From: Chloroflexi bacterium HGW-Chloroflexi-2
GTDB lineage: Bacteria > Chloroflexota > Anaerolineae > Anaerolineales > Anaerolineaceae
DNA length: 64,000 nucleotides
Direction of reading: 5' to 3'
Assembly (NCBI GenBank): GCA_002840735.1
Contig: PHBY01000004.1
Location: 248,001 to 312,000, forward strand
The notes under the pieces are model-generated. The model worked only from the letters and a program-made list of their open reading frames with translations, was not told the DNA's origin and searched no databases. Below are positions 36,266-45,603 of this stretch, one piece after another; the first letter of the stretch is position 1, and each line of letters begins with the position of its first letter. A program made the translations under genes and the position numbers.

Positions 36266-36297
36266 CAAGAAATCCTTTCTTACCCCCAAAAAACGAT

Positions 36298-36933
36298 CTA
36301 TTTCTCCCTGGGAAGCGTTGAAAATACATAATCCCAAACCGGTGAACTGACACCGAATAATTGATCGGGGTATTTATAATGATGTTGCATGTGTAGTCGT
36401 TTTAATTGTTTCCAGATACCTTTTCGCATGGGGAAGTGGTGGGTGGCATAATGAATAAGATCATAAATCAAATAACCAGTTAAGAAGCCGGTAAAAGCAG
36501 GATACATCCAATGACCGGCGCTTAAAATCATCTCGAAAACAATGTAAAAAATACCATAAAATAATGCAGCCAATGGGATGCTGACAGCCGGTGGCATGAC
36601 CAGGCGGGTTTTGACTTTTGGTTGCGCATGATGTACTCCATGAAAAAGAAACGCGACTCTTTCCTGCCAATCATTGTGCGGTTTAAAATGAAATAGATAT
36701 CGATGGAGAATGTATTCTGAGAATGTCCAGATGAAAAGACCGATCAAAAAACCAACCAATGTGATCGTCCAATTACTCTTCGGGTGTAACGATCCAAGCC
36801 AGAAGCAAACTGCCAGGATGGGAATCCAGATCACAAGAATGGCGATGGGACTGATGTGAGTGAAGAACTCCATAAAATTGGATTTGAATAACCTGATCGG
36901 TTGTTCATCGTGATTCAGTTCTACATGAGACAT
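36298..36933 (-). CDS. Fatty acid hydroxylase / sterol desaturase superfamily protein
   Basis: This 211-residue membrane enzyme has four helices and the eight-histidine di-iron site: HRYLFH, HGVHH, HYATHH and HMQHH. The order and spacing fit fatty-acid (2-)hydroxylases of the Scs7 type rather than true sterol desaturases. The reaction needs molecular oxygen, which is notable beside oxygen-sensitive enzymes later in the window. It lies 20 nt downstream of tatC. Confidence 0.85.
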   Translation of the reverse strand: MSHVELNHDEQPIRLFKSNFMEFFTHISPIAILVIWIPILAVCFWLGSLHPKSNWTITLVGFLIGLFIWTFSEYILHRYLFHFKPHNDWQERVAFLFHGVHHAQPKVKTRLVMPPAVSIPLAALFYGIFYIVFEMILSAGHWMYPAFTGFLTGYLIYDLIHYATHHFPMRKGIWKQLKRLHMQHHYKYPDQLFGVSSPVWDYVFSTLPREK

Positions 36934-36953
36934 TGAACACTCCTAAAATGACA

Positions 36954-37661
36954 CTAACGAATTGCAATAAAAGCAAATAACACACTGATCAGATATAACA
37001 GGAATAATGGCACCATGAGAATGGCCATATTTACAGGATCAATCGTTGGTGTTATCGCCGCCGCAAGAATAGAAATGATTACAATCGCAATTCTCCACTG
37101 CTTCAGCAATGTATGGGGAGTAACCAGGCGGAATTTTGCTAACGCAAAGACAACAATGGGTAATTCGAAACCAATTCCCAACCAAAAAATCAAACTGGTC
37201 GTAAATTTAATGTAACTTAATAAGCGTGGTGTGGTCGGAACTCCCAGAAAATTAATCAGATAAGGAATTGCTACGGGAAGCATGACAAAATAAGCAAATG
37301 CAGCGCCAGACACGAATAAAAAAGTGGCAACTGGAATTATTATAAAAATCCAGCGCTTCTCATTTTTTTCTAATCCAGGGGCAACGAACAACAATAATTG
37401 AGAAAGAATAATGGGGAAAGCGAAGAGGAAACCTGAAAGGAGAGAAATCCGCATAAAAACGCCGAGGTTCTCGGTAATTTCGATAGATTGAAGGTTTTCA
37501 ATTCCACCGACTGGAACTGTTATAAAATCCAATAAATACGGAACGATTGCAAAGCTGATTAACGTAGTTACACCTAATGAAATAACTGCAATAAACAAAC
37601 GTTTTCTCAGTTCATTGACATGATCCCAAATGGACATTGCAGGTGATTTTTCGGCGCTCAT
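36954..37661 (-). CDS. tatC: Sec-independent protein translocase TatC
   Basis: TatC recognises twin-arginine signals and forms the core of the translocase. SIWDHVNELRKRLF at the N-terminus is the signal-binding motif, and six membrane helices follow. I use ATG 37661 (235 aa), although no ribosome-binding site is visible; a GTG at 37709 would overlap the upstream tatB-like gene by 29 nt and is an alternative. It is the third gene of a tatA-tatB-tatC set, close to two Tat-dependent proteins at 42.7 and 47.5 kb. Confidence 0.92.
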   Translation of the reverse strand: MSAEKSPAMSIWDHVNELRKRLFIAVISLGVTTLISFAIVPYLLDFITVPVGGIENLQSIEITENLGVFMRISLLSGFLFAFPIILSQLLLFVAPGLEKNEKRWIFIIIPVATFLFVSGAAFAYFVMLPVAIPYLINFLGVPTTPRLLSYIKFTTSLIFWLGIGFELPIVVFALAKFRLVTPHTLLKQWRIAIVIISILAAAITPTIDPVNMAILMVPLFLLYLISVLFAFIAIR

Positions 37662-37680
37662 AGAATTGAATTCGTTTGGA

Positions 37681-38139
37681 TTAAGTTTCCAGATTTTCTG
37701 AGATATCACTGTTTTGCGGATCAGGATCGATTTCCTGGCTGGTCTCTGAAGAAGGCGCAGCAGTATTTATTTCTTGTTCTTTTGCTGGCTGATCCGGAAG
37801 AATTTTATTGGTTTTTTCTTTGCTGTCATTTTGAGTTAAATTAACAGAAATTGGATCAATAGGGACAGAAAAATTACCAACATTTTTTAAAGAATCGGTC
37901 GTGGATTTTATGTTTTTCAAATCCTCCTCGATGCCTGCTTCACGAATTAAACGGGTTGGAATTTCCCGTATTTCTCGTGATGTGTCCATCACAGTTGCCC
38001 ATAAAGGAGATTTGACAATTTTTCGGAGCGTGACGCCTAATTTCTGAGCAGTAACTACCATGTTTTTGGGTCCCAAAACCAAAATCATGATAATTAAAAT
38101 GAAAATAAGTTCCATCGGTCCGATGCCGAAAAAGTTCAT
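37681..38139 (-). CDS. TatA/TatB-type twin-arginine translocase subunit
   Basis: A single N-terminal helix with the FGIGPMELIFILIIMILVLGPK pattern (in parts: FGIGPMELIF, then LVLGPK) leads into an amphipathic helix and a long polar tail rich in Ser, Glu and Asp. The Glu in the helix and 152-residue length are TatB-like rather than TatA-like. It lies between the small tatA and tatC. Confidence 0.85.
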   Translation of the reverse strand: MNFFGIGPMELIFILIIMILVLGPKNMVVTAQKLGVTLRKIVKSPLWATVMDTSREIREIPTRLIREAGIEEDLKNIKSTTDSLKNVGNFSVPIDPISVNLTQNDSKEKTNKILPDQPAKEQEINTAAPSSETSQEIDPDPQNSDISENLET

Positions 38140-38179
38140 AGAATCTTACCAGTTAAAATAGTTTATTATGATTTAATGA

Positions 38180-38338
38180 TTATTCTTCGTCTTCGTCTTT
38201 TTTATCGCCGGTTAATCCATCTCTAAAGGAACGAATACCACTACCCAACTCGCCGGCTATTTTACTGATACGGCCTACACCGAAGAGTAATATGATGATA
38301 ACGAGGATGATGATTAATTCAGTTGGTCCGAAACGCAT
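38180..38338 (-). CDS. tatA: Small TatA-type translocase subunit
   Basis: A 52-residue ORF begins at ATG 38338 with AAGGAG ahead. It reads MRFGPTELIIILVIIILLFG, then GRISKIAGELGSGIRSFRDG and an acidic tail. FG-ELIII-LFG-ri is the TatA/E signature: one helix, hinge and amphipathic helix. It is the first gene of the tat set, 40 nt ahead of the TatB-like gene. Confidence 0.88.
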   Translation of the reverse strand: MRFGPTELIIILVIIILLFGVGRISKIAGELGSGIRSFRDGLTGDKKDEDEE

Positions 38339-38438
38339 TTTTTACTCCTTATTTTTGTTATAGCTGAATTATAACATGCATTCAAAGAATGTTTTTAAAG
38401 ACCAATGACAGTTTATTTGTAAATAATAATTATTACTG

Positions 38439-39500
38439 TCATGTGAGCGGATTTGGGTTTCTATTATTTTCAATGAATATGGATTGAGTGGGGTAAGCGA
38501 ATTCAATTTCATTTTTAATAAATTCATCAAAAATTTCAAGCAGGATGGATTGTTTCACATCCATATTGAATGTGAAATCAGAACTTTCAACCCAATAGAC
38601 TAACTCAAAATTAATTGAAAAATCTCCAAATTCTGATAAATGAATTCGATCAAGCGTAATATCTTCATATTTTGAAAAAATACTTTTAACAAGTTCAGGG
38701 ATCTTCCTCAATTGCTCTGGTGTTGTCTGGTAAAGCACACCTAATTTGAGCAAATTCCTACGTCTTTCCAACCTTTTGAAATTTTGAATCCTGGAATTTA
38801 ATAAATCTGAATTTGAAAAAATCAATTGTTCTCCGGAAAGGCTCCTGATACGCGTACTTTTTAAACCAATATTTTCAACCGTACCAATGTGATTATCAAC
38901 CTGGATGAAATCATTGATCACGAATGGTTTATCCAGCGTAATGGATAATGATGCAAACAAGTCGCCAAGTATGTTTTGAGCGGCTAAACCAACTGCAATG
39001 CCACCAATTCCTAAACTTGTCACTAAGGCTGTAATCTGAACACCAGGGATATTGTCAATCACAAGAATAAAAACAATGCTCCATAAGACGATCCTGAGAA
39101 TGGTCTTTAATGCATTCATCGTTGATTTATCTTCACCGTTGGTTTCTTTAAGAGTTCGAATATCGATAAATTTGATAATCAGGTGATTAACCCATATGCC
39201 AACCTGAATCCAGAATGCAATTATAAAGATCGTTTTTAAGTACATACTCGGTTTTTCTGAAAGAAAAACCCAAATTGAAGCGATGTAAAGGCTTAAAATG
39301 AGTAAAAAAAAGTTCTTCGTATGCTCCAGAAATGGCGAAATATAGGTAATAGATAATTTATCATTTTTTTTCAAAATGACTTTCAAACGACTTTTAGCCA
39401 ATTTTAAAAGGATAACAAAAAAGAAATAAAGTCCAACAAATGAAATGAGTGCAAGCGACCAGGATAAAAGCGAATTTCCCCAAATGATAATATCAGTCAT
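38439..39500 (-). CDS. Small-conductance mechanosensitive channel (MscS family)
   Basis: About five N-terminal helices lead to the MscS pore and beta domain: GIGGIAVGLAAQNILGDLFASL is the pore helix (in two parts GIGGIAVGLAAQ and NILGDLFASL), followed by DKPFVINDFIQV and VENIGLKSTRIRSL. The 353-residue length fits MscS with extra helices. The channel releases solutes on hypo-osmotic shock. AGGAGAA precedes the ATG. It stands alone, divergent from the small ORF at 39695. Confidence 0.9.
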   Translation of the reverse strand: MTDIIIWGNSLLSWSLALISFVGLYFFFVILLKLAKSRLKVILKKNDKLSITYISPFLEHTKNFFLLILSLYIASIWVFLSEKPSMYLKTIFIIAFWIQVGIWVNHLIIKFIDIRTLKETNGEDKSTMNALKTILRIVLWSIVFILVIDNIPGVQITALVTSLGIGGIAVGLAAQNILGDLFASLSITLDKPFVINDFIQVDNHIGTVENIGLKSTRIRSLSGEQLIFSNSDLLNSRIQNFKRLERRRNLLKLGVLYQTTPEQLRKIPELVKSIFSKYEDITLDRIHLSEFGDFSINFELVYWVESSDFTFNMDVKQSILLEIFDEFIKNEIEFAYPTQSIFIENNRNPNPLT

Positions 39501-39682
39501 TAGTTTCTCCTATAGACAGAATTAAGTAATTTTAGCATAACCAAAGAAGTGTCTAATTCTTAGATTTATTAACAAAAAGGGTCTATGAGAAGAATTACAT
39601 CAAATCTGAGAATTTGCTTTATGGTATTCACTGAATCAGACTAATCCAAAAAAAATTGCTTTAATAATGAGAAATGTGCTAC

Positions 39683-39688
39683 TATAAT
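39683..39688 (+). promoter_or_regulatory. -10 element for a leaderless small ORF
   Basis: TATAAT occurs 6 nt upstream of ATG 39695 inside the 384-bp gap 39501-39884. The gap otherwise holds no ribosome-binding site or structured element that I can recognise. Confidence 0.45.
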
Positions 39689-39694
39689 ACAAAA

Positions 39695-39799
39695 ATGATC
39701 TGGTCATTTATGAGTGAGCATTTAAAATTTCATTATCCTCGTGTGGAAATAGATGACAAATACAAGATTGTCACATATGATAAAAATATTCAGTTCTAA
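39695..39799 (+). CDS. Possible leaderless 34-residue small protein
   Basis: The ORF reads MIWSFMSEHLKFHYPRVEI, then DDKYKIVTYDKNIQF and stops at TAA 39797-39799. It begins 6 nt after a consensus TATAAT. It is charged and soluble-looking, with no hydrophobic segment and no match I recognise. The composition is protein-like rather than random, but coding status is unproven; it could be a leader for the histidine kinase 85 nt downstream. Confidence 0.3.
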   Translation: MIWSFMSEHLKFHYPRVEIDDKYKIVTYDKNIQF

Positions 39800-39884
39800 T
39801 TTCTTGAAAATTTATGAACTGACTCGGATGTTTTCTTATTTCCTTAATGTTAATGATGTGAAGAGATTTGCCAGGTAAAAATAA

Positions 39885-41645
39885 ATGCAATCCAAGAAAA
39901 AATTGATAAACGGAAATCTCCAATCCAAAAAAATACCATCAAATGGCGATAAAGCTTTGGCTGGTATCACCTTATTTGACTGGAAAAAAGAGAAAAATAG
40001 ACTTGAGATTTTAAATGAAGTTGGCTTAGCTGTAACTCAGATGCTGGATCTGGATCAAATATTAAAATATACAGAAAATATTTTGGTGGTCAGACTGGGG
40101 ATCGCTGAATGTTTAATATATTTATGGGACGGTGAAGTAGACAATTATAAAATGTGGCATTCATATGGGGTAGAAGACAGAATGACGCAGGAAATTGAAA
40201 TGAACAGACAGGCGGGAATGGATTTTGTGCAGGAGATAGCCAATACTCGTAAAGCCATGTTTGTTCCGAAAATTAATGAGGACCAGCGCTTCAAATCAGA
40301 AATGAGAAATCGATATCGGGATCATTATTATTTTGGTTTTCCTTTGATATCGCGCACAATGGTAATTGGTGTTATTGAATTAATTTCTCCGTCATTGCCA
40401 ACATATGAAAGTGAAAATATATTTTTCCTTGAAAGCCTGGGTCGCGAAATTGGCGTGGCAATCGATAACGCATTCCTGGTTGCCAAAGCGAAGAAACAAC
40501 AAGATGATGCCATGACTTTATATCAACTGGGTACCAGAATTTCATCTTCACTCATTTTGAGTGAAGTGCTTGAAGCTGTCGCTGACTCGGCTAGATCATT
40601 ATTAAAAACAGAGATAGGTGTTGTGGGTCTATTCCAGGAATCCTGTCAGAATATCAAGATTTGGTCGGCGAGTGGCGAAGATGCAAGAAAACTTGAAGGA
40701 TTAACCATTAATTTGGAAGAGAATAGTTTTGGCAGCAAACTTTATGCCCGGGAAACAATATCAGGCAGAACCAGCCAGCAATTCAAACATCCACCCTTCA
40801 ATGAAAGAAATATCGACTTTAAGGAATTTGATTCTTTCCTGGCAATTCCTCTTCACCTGGGAGAGATTTTTTTGGGAATCATCGGAGTCATTTCCCGGAA
40901 ACCCCGAAATTTTAATAAAAGAGACACACAATTATTAAAGCAATTAGGTTATCAAGTGTTTGTTGCTATTGAAAATGCGCGTTTACACCAACAACTGCGC
41001 TATGGAGCAGCTTTGGAAGAACAAAACAGGTTAGCCCGTGAATTGCATGATAACTTAGCTCAAGCCATGGGATATATAAAAATTAAAGCCATCATGAGTC
41101 ATGATATGTTGGTAAAGCAGGACTTTGAAAAAGCACACGTGCATTTGGATGAATTAATCAATACGACCAGTGTTCTTTATACAGATATCAGGGAAGCTAT
41201 TTTTAATCTGCGTAACACAGACTCCGATCATGGAGATTTCTTCAGTGCCTTGCAAGAATATTTGACAGAATATCAGCAATATTACGGTCTTGAAGTAAGA
41301 TTTACAATGGATGATAGCTCATCCCTGGAATTTTCTCCAGAAGTGGCCAATCAGTTGATGCGCATTGTCCAGGAAGCACTATCCAATGTGCGTCGTCATG
41401 CTTGTGCGCAAAAAGTTTGGATCCATTGTTGGCAGGATCAAGGAGAAATAAAGATCAGTATCGAGGATGATGGAAGTGGTTTCGATCCACAAGAATTTTC
41501 AACAGGAGAAACGTCCAAGCAAAGTTTTGGGCTGCAAATCATGCGAGAACGCGTTCAATACATCAATGGGGAACTCAAAATTGATTCTGAACCTGGAAAA
41601 GGCACCAAAATATTAATTCAGATACCATCGATATACATCCGGTAA
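39885..41645 (+). CDS. Cytoplasmic GAF-GAF histidine kinase (NarL-type system)
   Basis: The 586-residue kinase has no membrane segment. Two GAF sensor domains span about 45-200 and 210-365. The dimerisation/phosphoacceptor domain shows RELHDNLAQAMGY, with the phosphorylated histidine near 388, and the ATPase domain shows DDGSGFDP and FGLQIMRERV. Weak ribosome-binding signal. It is followed by its response regulator after 12 nt. The signal is unknown; the neighbouring downstream redox cluster is a possible target. Confidence 0.9.
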   Translation: MQSKKKLINGNLQSKKIPSNGDKALAGITLFDWKKEKNRLEILNEVGLAVTQMLDLDQILKYTENILVVRLGIAECLIYLWDGEVDNYKMWHSYGVEDRMTQEIEMNRQAGMDFVQEIANTRKAMFVPKINEDQRFKSEMRNRYRDHYYFGFPLISRTMVIGVIELISPSLPTYESENIFFLESLGREIGVAIDNAFLVAKAKKQQDDAMTLYQLGTRISSSLILSEVLEAVADSARSLLKTEIGVVGLFQESCQNIKIWSASGEDARKLEGLTINLEENSFGSKLYARETISGRTSQQFKHPPFNERNIDFKEFDSFLAIPLHLGEIFLGIIGVISRKPRNFNKRDTQLLKQLGYQVFVAIENARLHQQLRYGAALEEQNRLARELHDNLAQAMGYIKIKAIMSHDMLVKQDFEKAHVHLDELINTTSVLYTDIREAIFNLRNTDSDHGDFFSALQEYLTEYQQYYGLEVRFTMDDSSSLEFSPEVANQLMRIVQEALSNVRRHACAQKVWIHCWQDQGEIKISIEDDGSGFDPQEFSTGETSKQSFGLQIMRERVQYINGELKIDSEPGKGTKILIQIPSIYIR

Positions 41646-41657
41646 AGGGAAACGATT

Positions 41658-42326
41658 ATGTTACGGGTAATGCTTGTTGATGATCACGTGCTATTTAGAA
41701 AAGGATTGGCATCCCTATTGGATGCTCAACCAAATATAAAAGTGATTGGTGAAGCCAGCAATGGTTGTGATGCGGTTGAATTTGCCAAAGTATTGCATCC
41801 AGATTTAATCATGATGGATATCAATATGCCAAAATGTGATGGTTTACAGGCAACCCGCTCTATTAAACAAATCTTACCGGATACAAAAATCGTAATGCTC
41901 ACGGCTTCGGATGATGATCAATATTTATTTGAAGCTATGAAAATTGGTGCCCAGGGTTACCTGTTAAAAGACCTTGAATTACACCAATTACTGGATTTGT
42001 TAGACTCCATTGCGAAAGGGGAAGCAATCCTCTCCAGCGCCATGGCGACTAAAATATTTCGAGAATTCAGTCGTGCAAACCAGACCGGAAATAATTCAGG
42101 CGAAGATGTAGAAGAACTTACCGAAAGAGAAAAAACTATTTTAAAATATGTCGCGCAGGGGTTAATGAATAAAGAAATAGCGGACACATTGGGAATATCA
42201 GAAAATACGGTAAAAATCCATCTTCGCAATATTCTTGAAAAGTTACATCTGCGAAACCGTATTCAGGCAGCTGTGTATGCGGTTCGCCAGGGAATTGCTG
42301 ATCAGAATAATAAACCGAAACCCTGA
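41658..42326 (+). CDS. NarL/LuxR-type response regulator
   Basis: Receiver domain 1-120 has LVDDH and the phospho-acceptor in LIMMDINMP (about Asp53), with Lys in YLLKD. The LuxR-type helix-turn-helix is at about 153-210, with LTEREKTILKYVAQG and NKEIADTLGISENTVKIHL. AAGGGA precedes the ATG. It is co-transcribed with the histidine kinase and lies immediately before the control region of the redox cluster. Confidence 0.93.
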   Translation: MLRVMLVDDHVLFRKGLASLLDAQPNIKVIGEASNGCDAVEFAKVLHPDLIMMDINMPKCDGLQATRSIKQILPDTKIVMLTASDDDQYLFEAMKIGAQGYLLKDLELHQLLDLLDSIAKGEAILSSAMATKIFREFSRANQTGNNSGEDVEELTEREKTILKYVAQGLMNKEIADTLGISENTVKIHLRNILEKLHLRNRIQAAVYAVRQGIADQNNKPKP

Positions 42327-42711
42327 GCCATTCAATTTACTCTGAATGTGCTAATTTCTTTTGGTCATATAGCCCATCTGAGCTATAAAAGATCATCCAT
42401 TTGGTTTTAAAAGATACCCCATTGTAATATTTTATTTTCGAGATTATTTTGTTATCCTACTTATATTATAAGTAGTATCTCTGTTTTCAGATGTAAATTT
42501 GAAATAATTCCGCAAATGAAAAATATTATAAGCGCGACAGCATCAATCCGGACACTTATCAAATTTGGAACATCCTGTGACCATCAGGGTAATTTTCGTT
42601 TAAATTGTTGACTGTCGCAAGGAAGGAGAGGATCACCCAAAAAATCGTATTTCCAAGTTTTGTGTTGATTATAAGCAAGCCCAAAAAGATTAAATAGAGG
42701 AGGCAATAATT
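42327..42711 (+). promoter_or_regulatory. Control region upstream of the AOR redox cluster
   Basis: This 385-bp gap carries a perfect 9-1-9 palindrome, CTACTTATA-T-TATAAGTAG, at 42457-42475, about 240 nt ahead of the ferredoxin gene, a candidate operator. A short hairpin (CCTG/CAGG) lies near 42574-42588. I looked for and did not recognise a Moco/Tuco riboswitch. GAGGAGG precedes ATG 42712. No ORF of note. Confidence 0.4.
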
Positions 42712-43542
42712 ATGGCAGAAATAAAAAGAAGAGATGAAGCACCAAAGCCAGAAAAAGAACCAAAAAAGACTGAAACTTCTGCCTCGGGCGTATCCCGAAG
42801 AGAGTTTCTGGTTGGTTCTGGGGCTGGGGTTGCTGGTCTCGTTATAGGTGGAGTGATTGGCAATCAAGTGATTGGAAAGCCTGCTGCACCAGCCGTTGAA
42901 GCACCAGCTGCTGAAGCACCAGCGGAAGGCGAAGTTTCACTTTATAAAGCTGGCTATAACCTGGTATTTGATTCGGTTCAATGTACAGGCTGTATGATTT
43001 GCGCAGAAGCATGCTCTGAGAAATATGCCACATTTCTTCACCCAGAGGAGACTGCGAATGTAGTAAGTCTGGAATTTGCTCGAATTCGCCCCATGCGTTT
43101 CCAATATGTTGATGTAATCAATGTGTGTTCATATTGTAATTTATATGAATGGGCGGAAGGTTCAAGTGAATTCCCCTGTGAAGCTGTATGTCCAGAAGAC
43201 GCGATCATAACCGTCCCAGAAGGTGAAGGCGAAGAAGGTTATTACGGAATGGGTTATAAGTGGGTTGATCGTGAGAAATGCCTGGGTATTGATAAATGTT
43301 GGCGATGCGCAGAAATTTGTGAAGACCAATTTGCCAGCGGCATGTCATTTGACCCAATTGACCGAAAAGCTCAGGTTTGCAGCCGCTGTGGCGGCGATCC
43401 TGAATGTGTCAAAGCCTGCCCAGAACCTGGTGCCTTAACCTGGGTACCTGCTGCGCGAAATGGCCGTTATTTTGCAAATCATCCTTCGGACTATGCAGAG
43501 CTGCTTTACAGAAAAATCTATAATCATGTGAGGGAACTATAA
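42712..43542 (+). CDS. Tat-signal four-cluster ferredoxin, AOR partner
   Basis: Twin arginines (Arg29, Arg30 in SRREFLVG) precede a hydrophobic stretch and an Ala/Pro/Glu-rich linker, so the protein is probably exported by Tat. Four cysteine groups follow: CTGCMICAEAC (91-101); CSYCNLYEW...CEAVCP; CLGIDKCWRCAEIC; CSRCGGDPECVKACP. They should hold four [4Fe-4S] clusters, an electron wire. There is no lipobox. The stop codon overlaps the AOR start by 1 nt (TAATG), so the two proteins are made together. Related ferredoxins accompany AOR-family enzymes such as E. coli YdhV. Confidence 0.85.
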   Translation: MAEIKRRDEAPKPEKEPKKTETSASGVSRREFLVGSGAGVAGLVIGGVIGNQVIGKPAAPAVEAPAAEAPAEGEVSLYKAGYNLVFDSVQCTGCMICAEACSEKYATFLHPEETANVVSLEFARIRPMRFQYVDVINVCSYCNLYEWAEGSSEFPCEAVCPEDAIITVPEGEGEEGYYGMGYKWVDREKCLGIDKCWRCAEICEDQFASGMSFDPIDRKAQVCSRCGGDPECVKACPEPGALTWVPAARNGRYFANHPSDYAELLYRKIYNHVREL

Positions 43543-45575
43543 TGGCTGACTTATTTGGAATAACCGGAAAAATTGCTCGTGTTGACCTAACAACCGAAAC
43601 TGTAACTGTTATCGAGCCGGCAGAAGAAATCTATCGAAAATACCTGGGTGGATCAGCCATGGGAGCTTATTTCCTTTTTAAAGAAGGCATTTTTGATCCC
43701 AAACTGGACCCTCTTGGACCGGATAACTTATTACAATTTATGATTGGACCTGTAACCGGAGCTGCACCCAACGCCCGAATTACTTTAGTAACCAAAAGCC
43801 CTTACAATATCTTTTGCGCTTCCACCTGTGGTGGACATTTTGGTTCTGAATTGAAATACGCTGGTTGGGATGGTATTCAGGTTGTTGGAAAAGCATCTAA
43901 ACCCGTTTATCTGGCTGTCATGGATGACACCATTGAAATTCGTGATGCCAGCCATGTCTGGGGAAAAGGTGTTGAAGAAGCAGAACTCATTTTGAAGAGT
44001 GAAGTGCTCGCAGAGTTAGAGTCTCGCGAAGGGATGATTCGAGATGCTGATCTGAATCCTGAGTGGGCTGCATTGCGTCCACCCAAACGGTTAGGTATGC
44101 ATGCCAAACGTTTGGCGCATGTTATGGCAATTGGCCCTGGTGGTGAAAACCAGGTTTGGTATTCCTGTGTTGTCACCGAAGGTGCCCGTGCTGCTGGACG
44201 GTGGGGTGCTGGTGCTGTCATGGGCTCCAAGAATCTCAAAGCAGTGGTTGTTCGCGGAACCAAGGGCCACAAATTAGCCGACAAGAAGACATTCCTTGCT
44301 TTAGTCAGTGGCATTCAGAAATCTGAAAGAGGAGACTACTTCTGGCGTTCATACGGTACTGCTGGTATCGGTGCAAATTCTGCTTATGTAGAAGATGCAT
44401 TCCCGATCCGCAACTGGCAGTGGTGTTCCTGGGCTGATCCACATGTGAAAGCAATCACTGGCCCATTCATGGATCAAACCAGCTTTGTTCGTAAAGTATC
44501 CTGCTATGGTTGTAACCTGCATTGTCTCTACCCGGTAGAAGTTACAAGTTCTGATCCTTTAATGGATGGAACCATGTCTGATATGCCCGACTGGGAAGCC
44601 ATGGGAATGGTGGGTGGCAATCTTGGCTATATGGAAATGGATGGCGTCGATCCTGATAAACCATTTACGGGATCCGTAAAAGATCAGGCAGAACACCTTG
44701 CCAAACTTCAATATACAACTTTTATTCATGATGATAACAGTCTCGACTTTATTGAAGGTGGTGCCAATATTGCCTTATTAATGGAATTGGTACAGAGAGG
44801 TTTTATCGACTCTGGTGATCTGGATGGCATTGACCTCCAATGGGGTGATGTGCATGCAGTTGATGAGTTGGTCAAGAAGATATGTGCTCGTGATGGTATT
44901 GGTGATAAACTGGCCCAAGGAACCTATGAAACTGCCCGTTATTTTGCAGAATTAAAGGGTAAACCTGAGATCATGAACTACAGCATGACTGCTCACCACT
45001 ATGGACAACCGGCACATGATGTGCGTAGCCCTGCAGATAAAAATGCAATGGAATATGTAACCGTCAATCGTGCCTGTGCCCACACAGGTGGTGGTACAGC
45101 TGGCTTTAAGACCGGAGACTGGGCAGCTGCGATTGCTGGTCAGAATGTAAGTGCTGCACAAAATTCACTGGTGCATTGCCAATTCCCTGCTGGTCACTGG
45201 GCTGGTAGCCGCATTGACCTGATCAAAGCTGCAACCGGATGGAGTGATTTCAGTGATGAAGATCTGCAACTGGTTGGCGCGCGCGAATATGCGCTTTCCC
45301 GCCTGTTTGAAATTCACATCCGACAGCTCAAGGATCCAAAAGCTGAATGGGATCGACAGGTACCACCACGCTGGTTCAATGATCCATTACCAACCGGCTC
45401 ACAAAAAGGTGCTGTTGCCTATGAAGGAAAACCAGACGTTTTGTTCAATGAAGCATTACCTGCTTATTGGAAAGAACGAGGTTGGACTGAGGATAAAGGT
45501 GTCCCAACACTTGATACCCTCAAGAAATTAGGGATTGATGATGTAGCCGGAACGGTTGCTTCTGAACATCTATAA
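43542..45575 (+). CDS. Aldehyde ferredoxin oxidoreductase family tungsten/molybdenum enzyme
   Basis: AOR-family enzymes carry a bis-pterin W or Mo and one [4Fe-4S] cluster and typically oxidise aldehydes to acids; relatives include BamB of class II benzoyl-CoA reductase. The chain is 677 residues. The N-terminal domain shows LGGSAMGAYFLF and GPVTGAAPNARITLVTKSP. Cluster cysteines are CYGCNLHC (321, 324, 328), with the fourth probably Cys546 in LVHCQF. It has no signal peptide; if it works outside it must ride with the Tat ferredoxin. The true substrate cannot be read from the sequence. A hairpin follows at 45604. Confidence 0.88.
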   Translation: MADLFGITGKIARVDLTTETVTVIEPAEEIYRKYLGGSAMGAYFLFKEGIFDPKLDPLGPDNLLQFMIGPVTGAAPNARITLVTKSPYNIFCASTCGGHFGSELKYAGWDGIQVVGKASKPVYLAVMDDTIEIRDASHVWGKGVEEAELILKSEVLAELESREGMIRDADLNPEWAALRPPKRLGMHAKRLAHVMAIGPGGENQVWYSCVVTEGARAAGRWGAGAVMGSKNLKAVVVRGTKGHKLADKKTFLALVSGIQKSERGDYFWRSYGTAGIGANSAYVEDAFPIRNWQWCSWADPHVKAITGPFMDQTSFVRKVSCYGCNLHCLYPVEVTSSDPLMDGTMSDMPDWEAMGMVGGNLGYMEMDGVDPDKPFTGSVKDQAEHLAKLQYTTFIHDDNSLDFIEGGANIALLMELVQRGFIDSGDLDGIDLQWGDVHAVDELVKKICARDGIGDKLAQGTYETARYFAELKGKPEIMNYSMTAHHYGQPAHDVRSPADKNAMEYVTVNRACAHTGGGTAGFKTGDWAAAIAGQNVSAAQNSLVHCQFPAGHWAGSRIDLIKAATGWSDFSDEDLQLVGAREYALSRLFEIHIRQLKDPKAEWDRQVPPRWFNDPLPTGSQKGAVAYEGKPDVLFNEALPAYWKERGWTEDKGVPTLDTLKKLGIDDVAGTVASEHL

Positions 45576-45603
45576 TCTGAGTTGAGAATCATGTAAAAAC
45601 AAT

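Noticed and set aside
42327-42711. Moco/Tuco riboswitch upstream of the AOR cluster
   Set aside because: I looked for the conserved helices and found only one short hairpin and a DNA-type palindrome.
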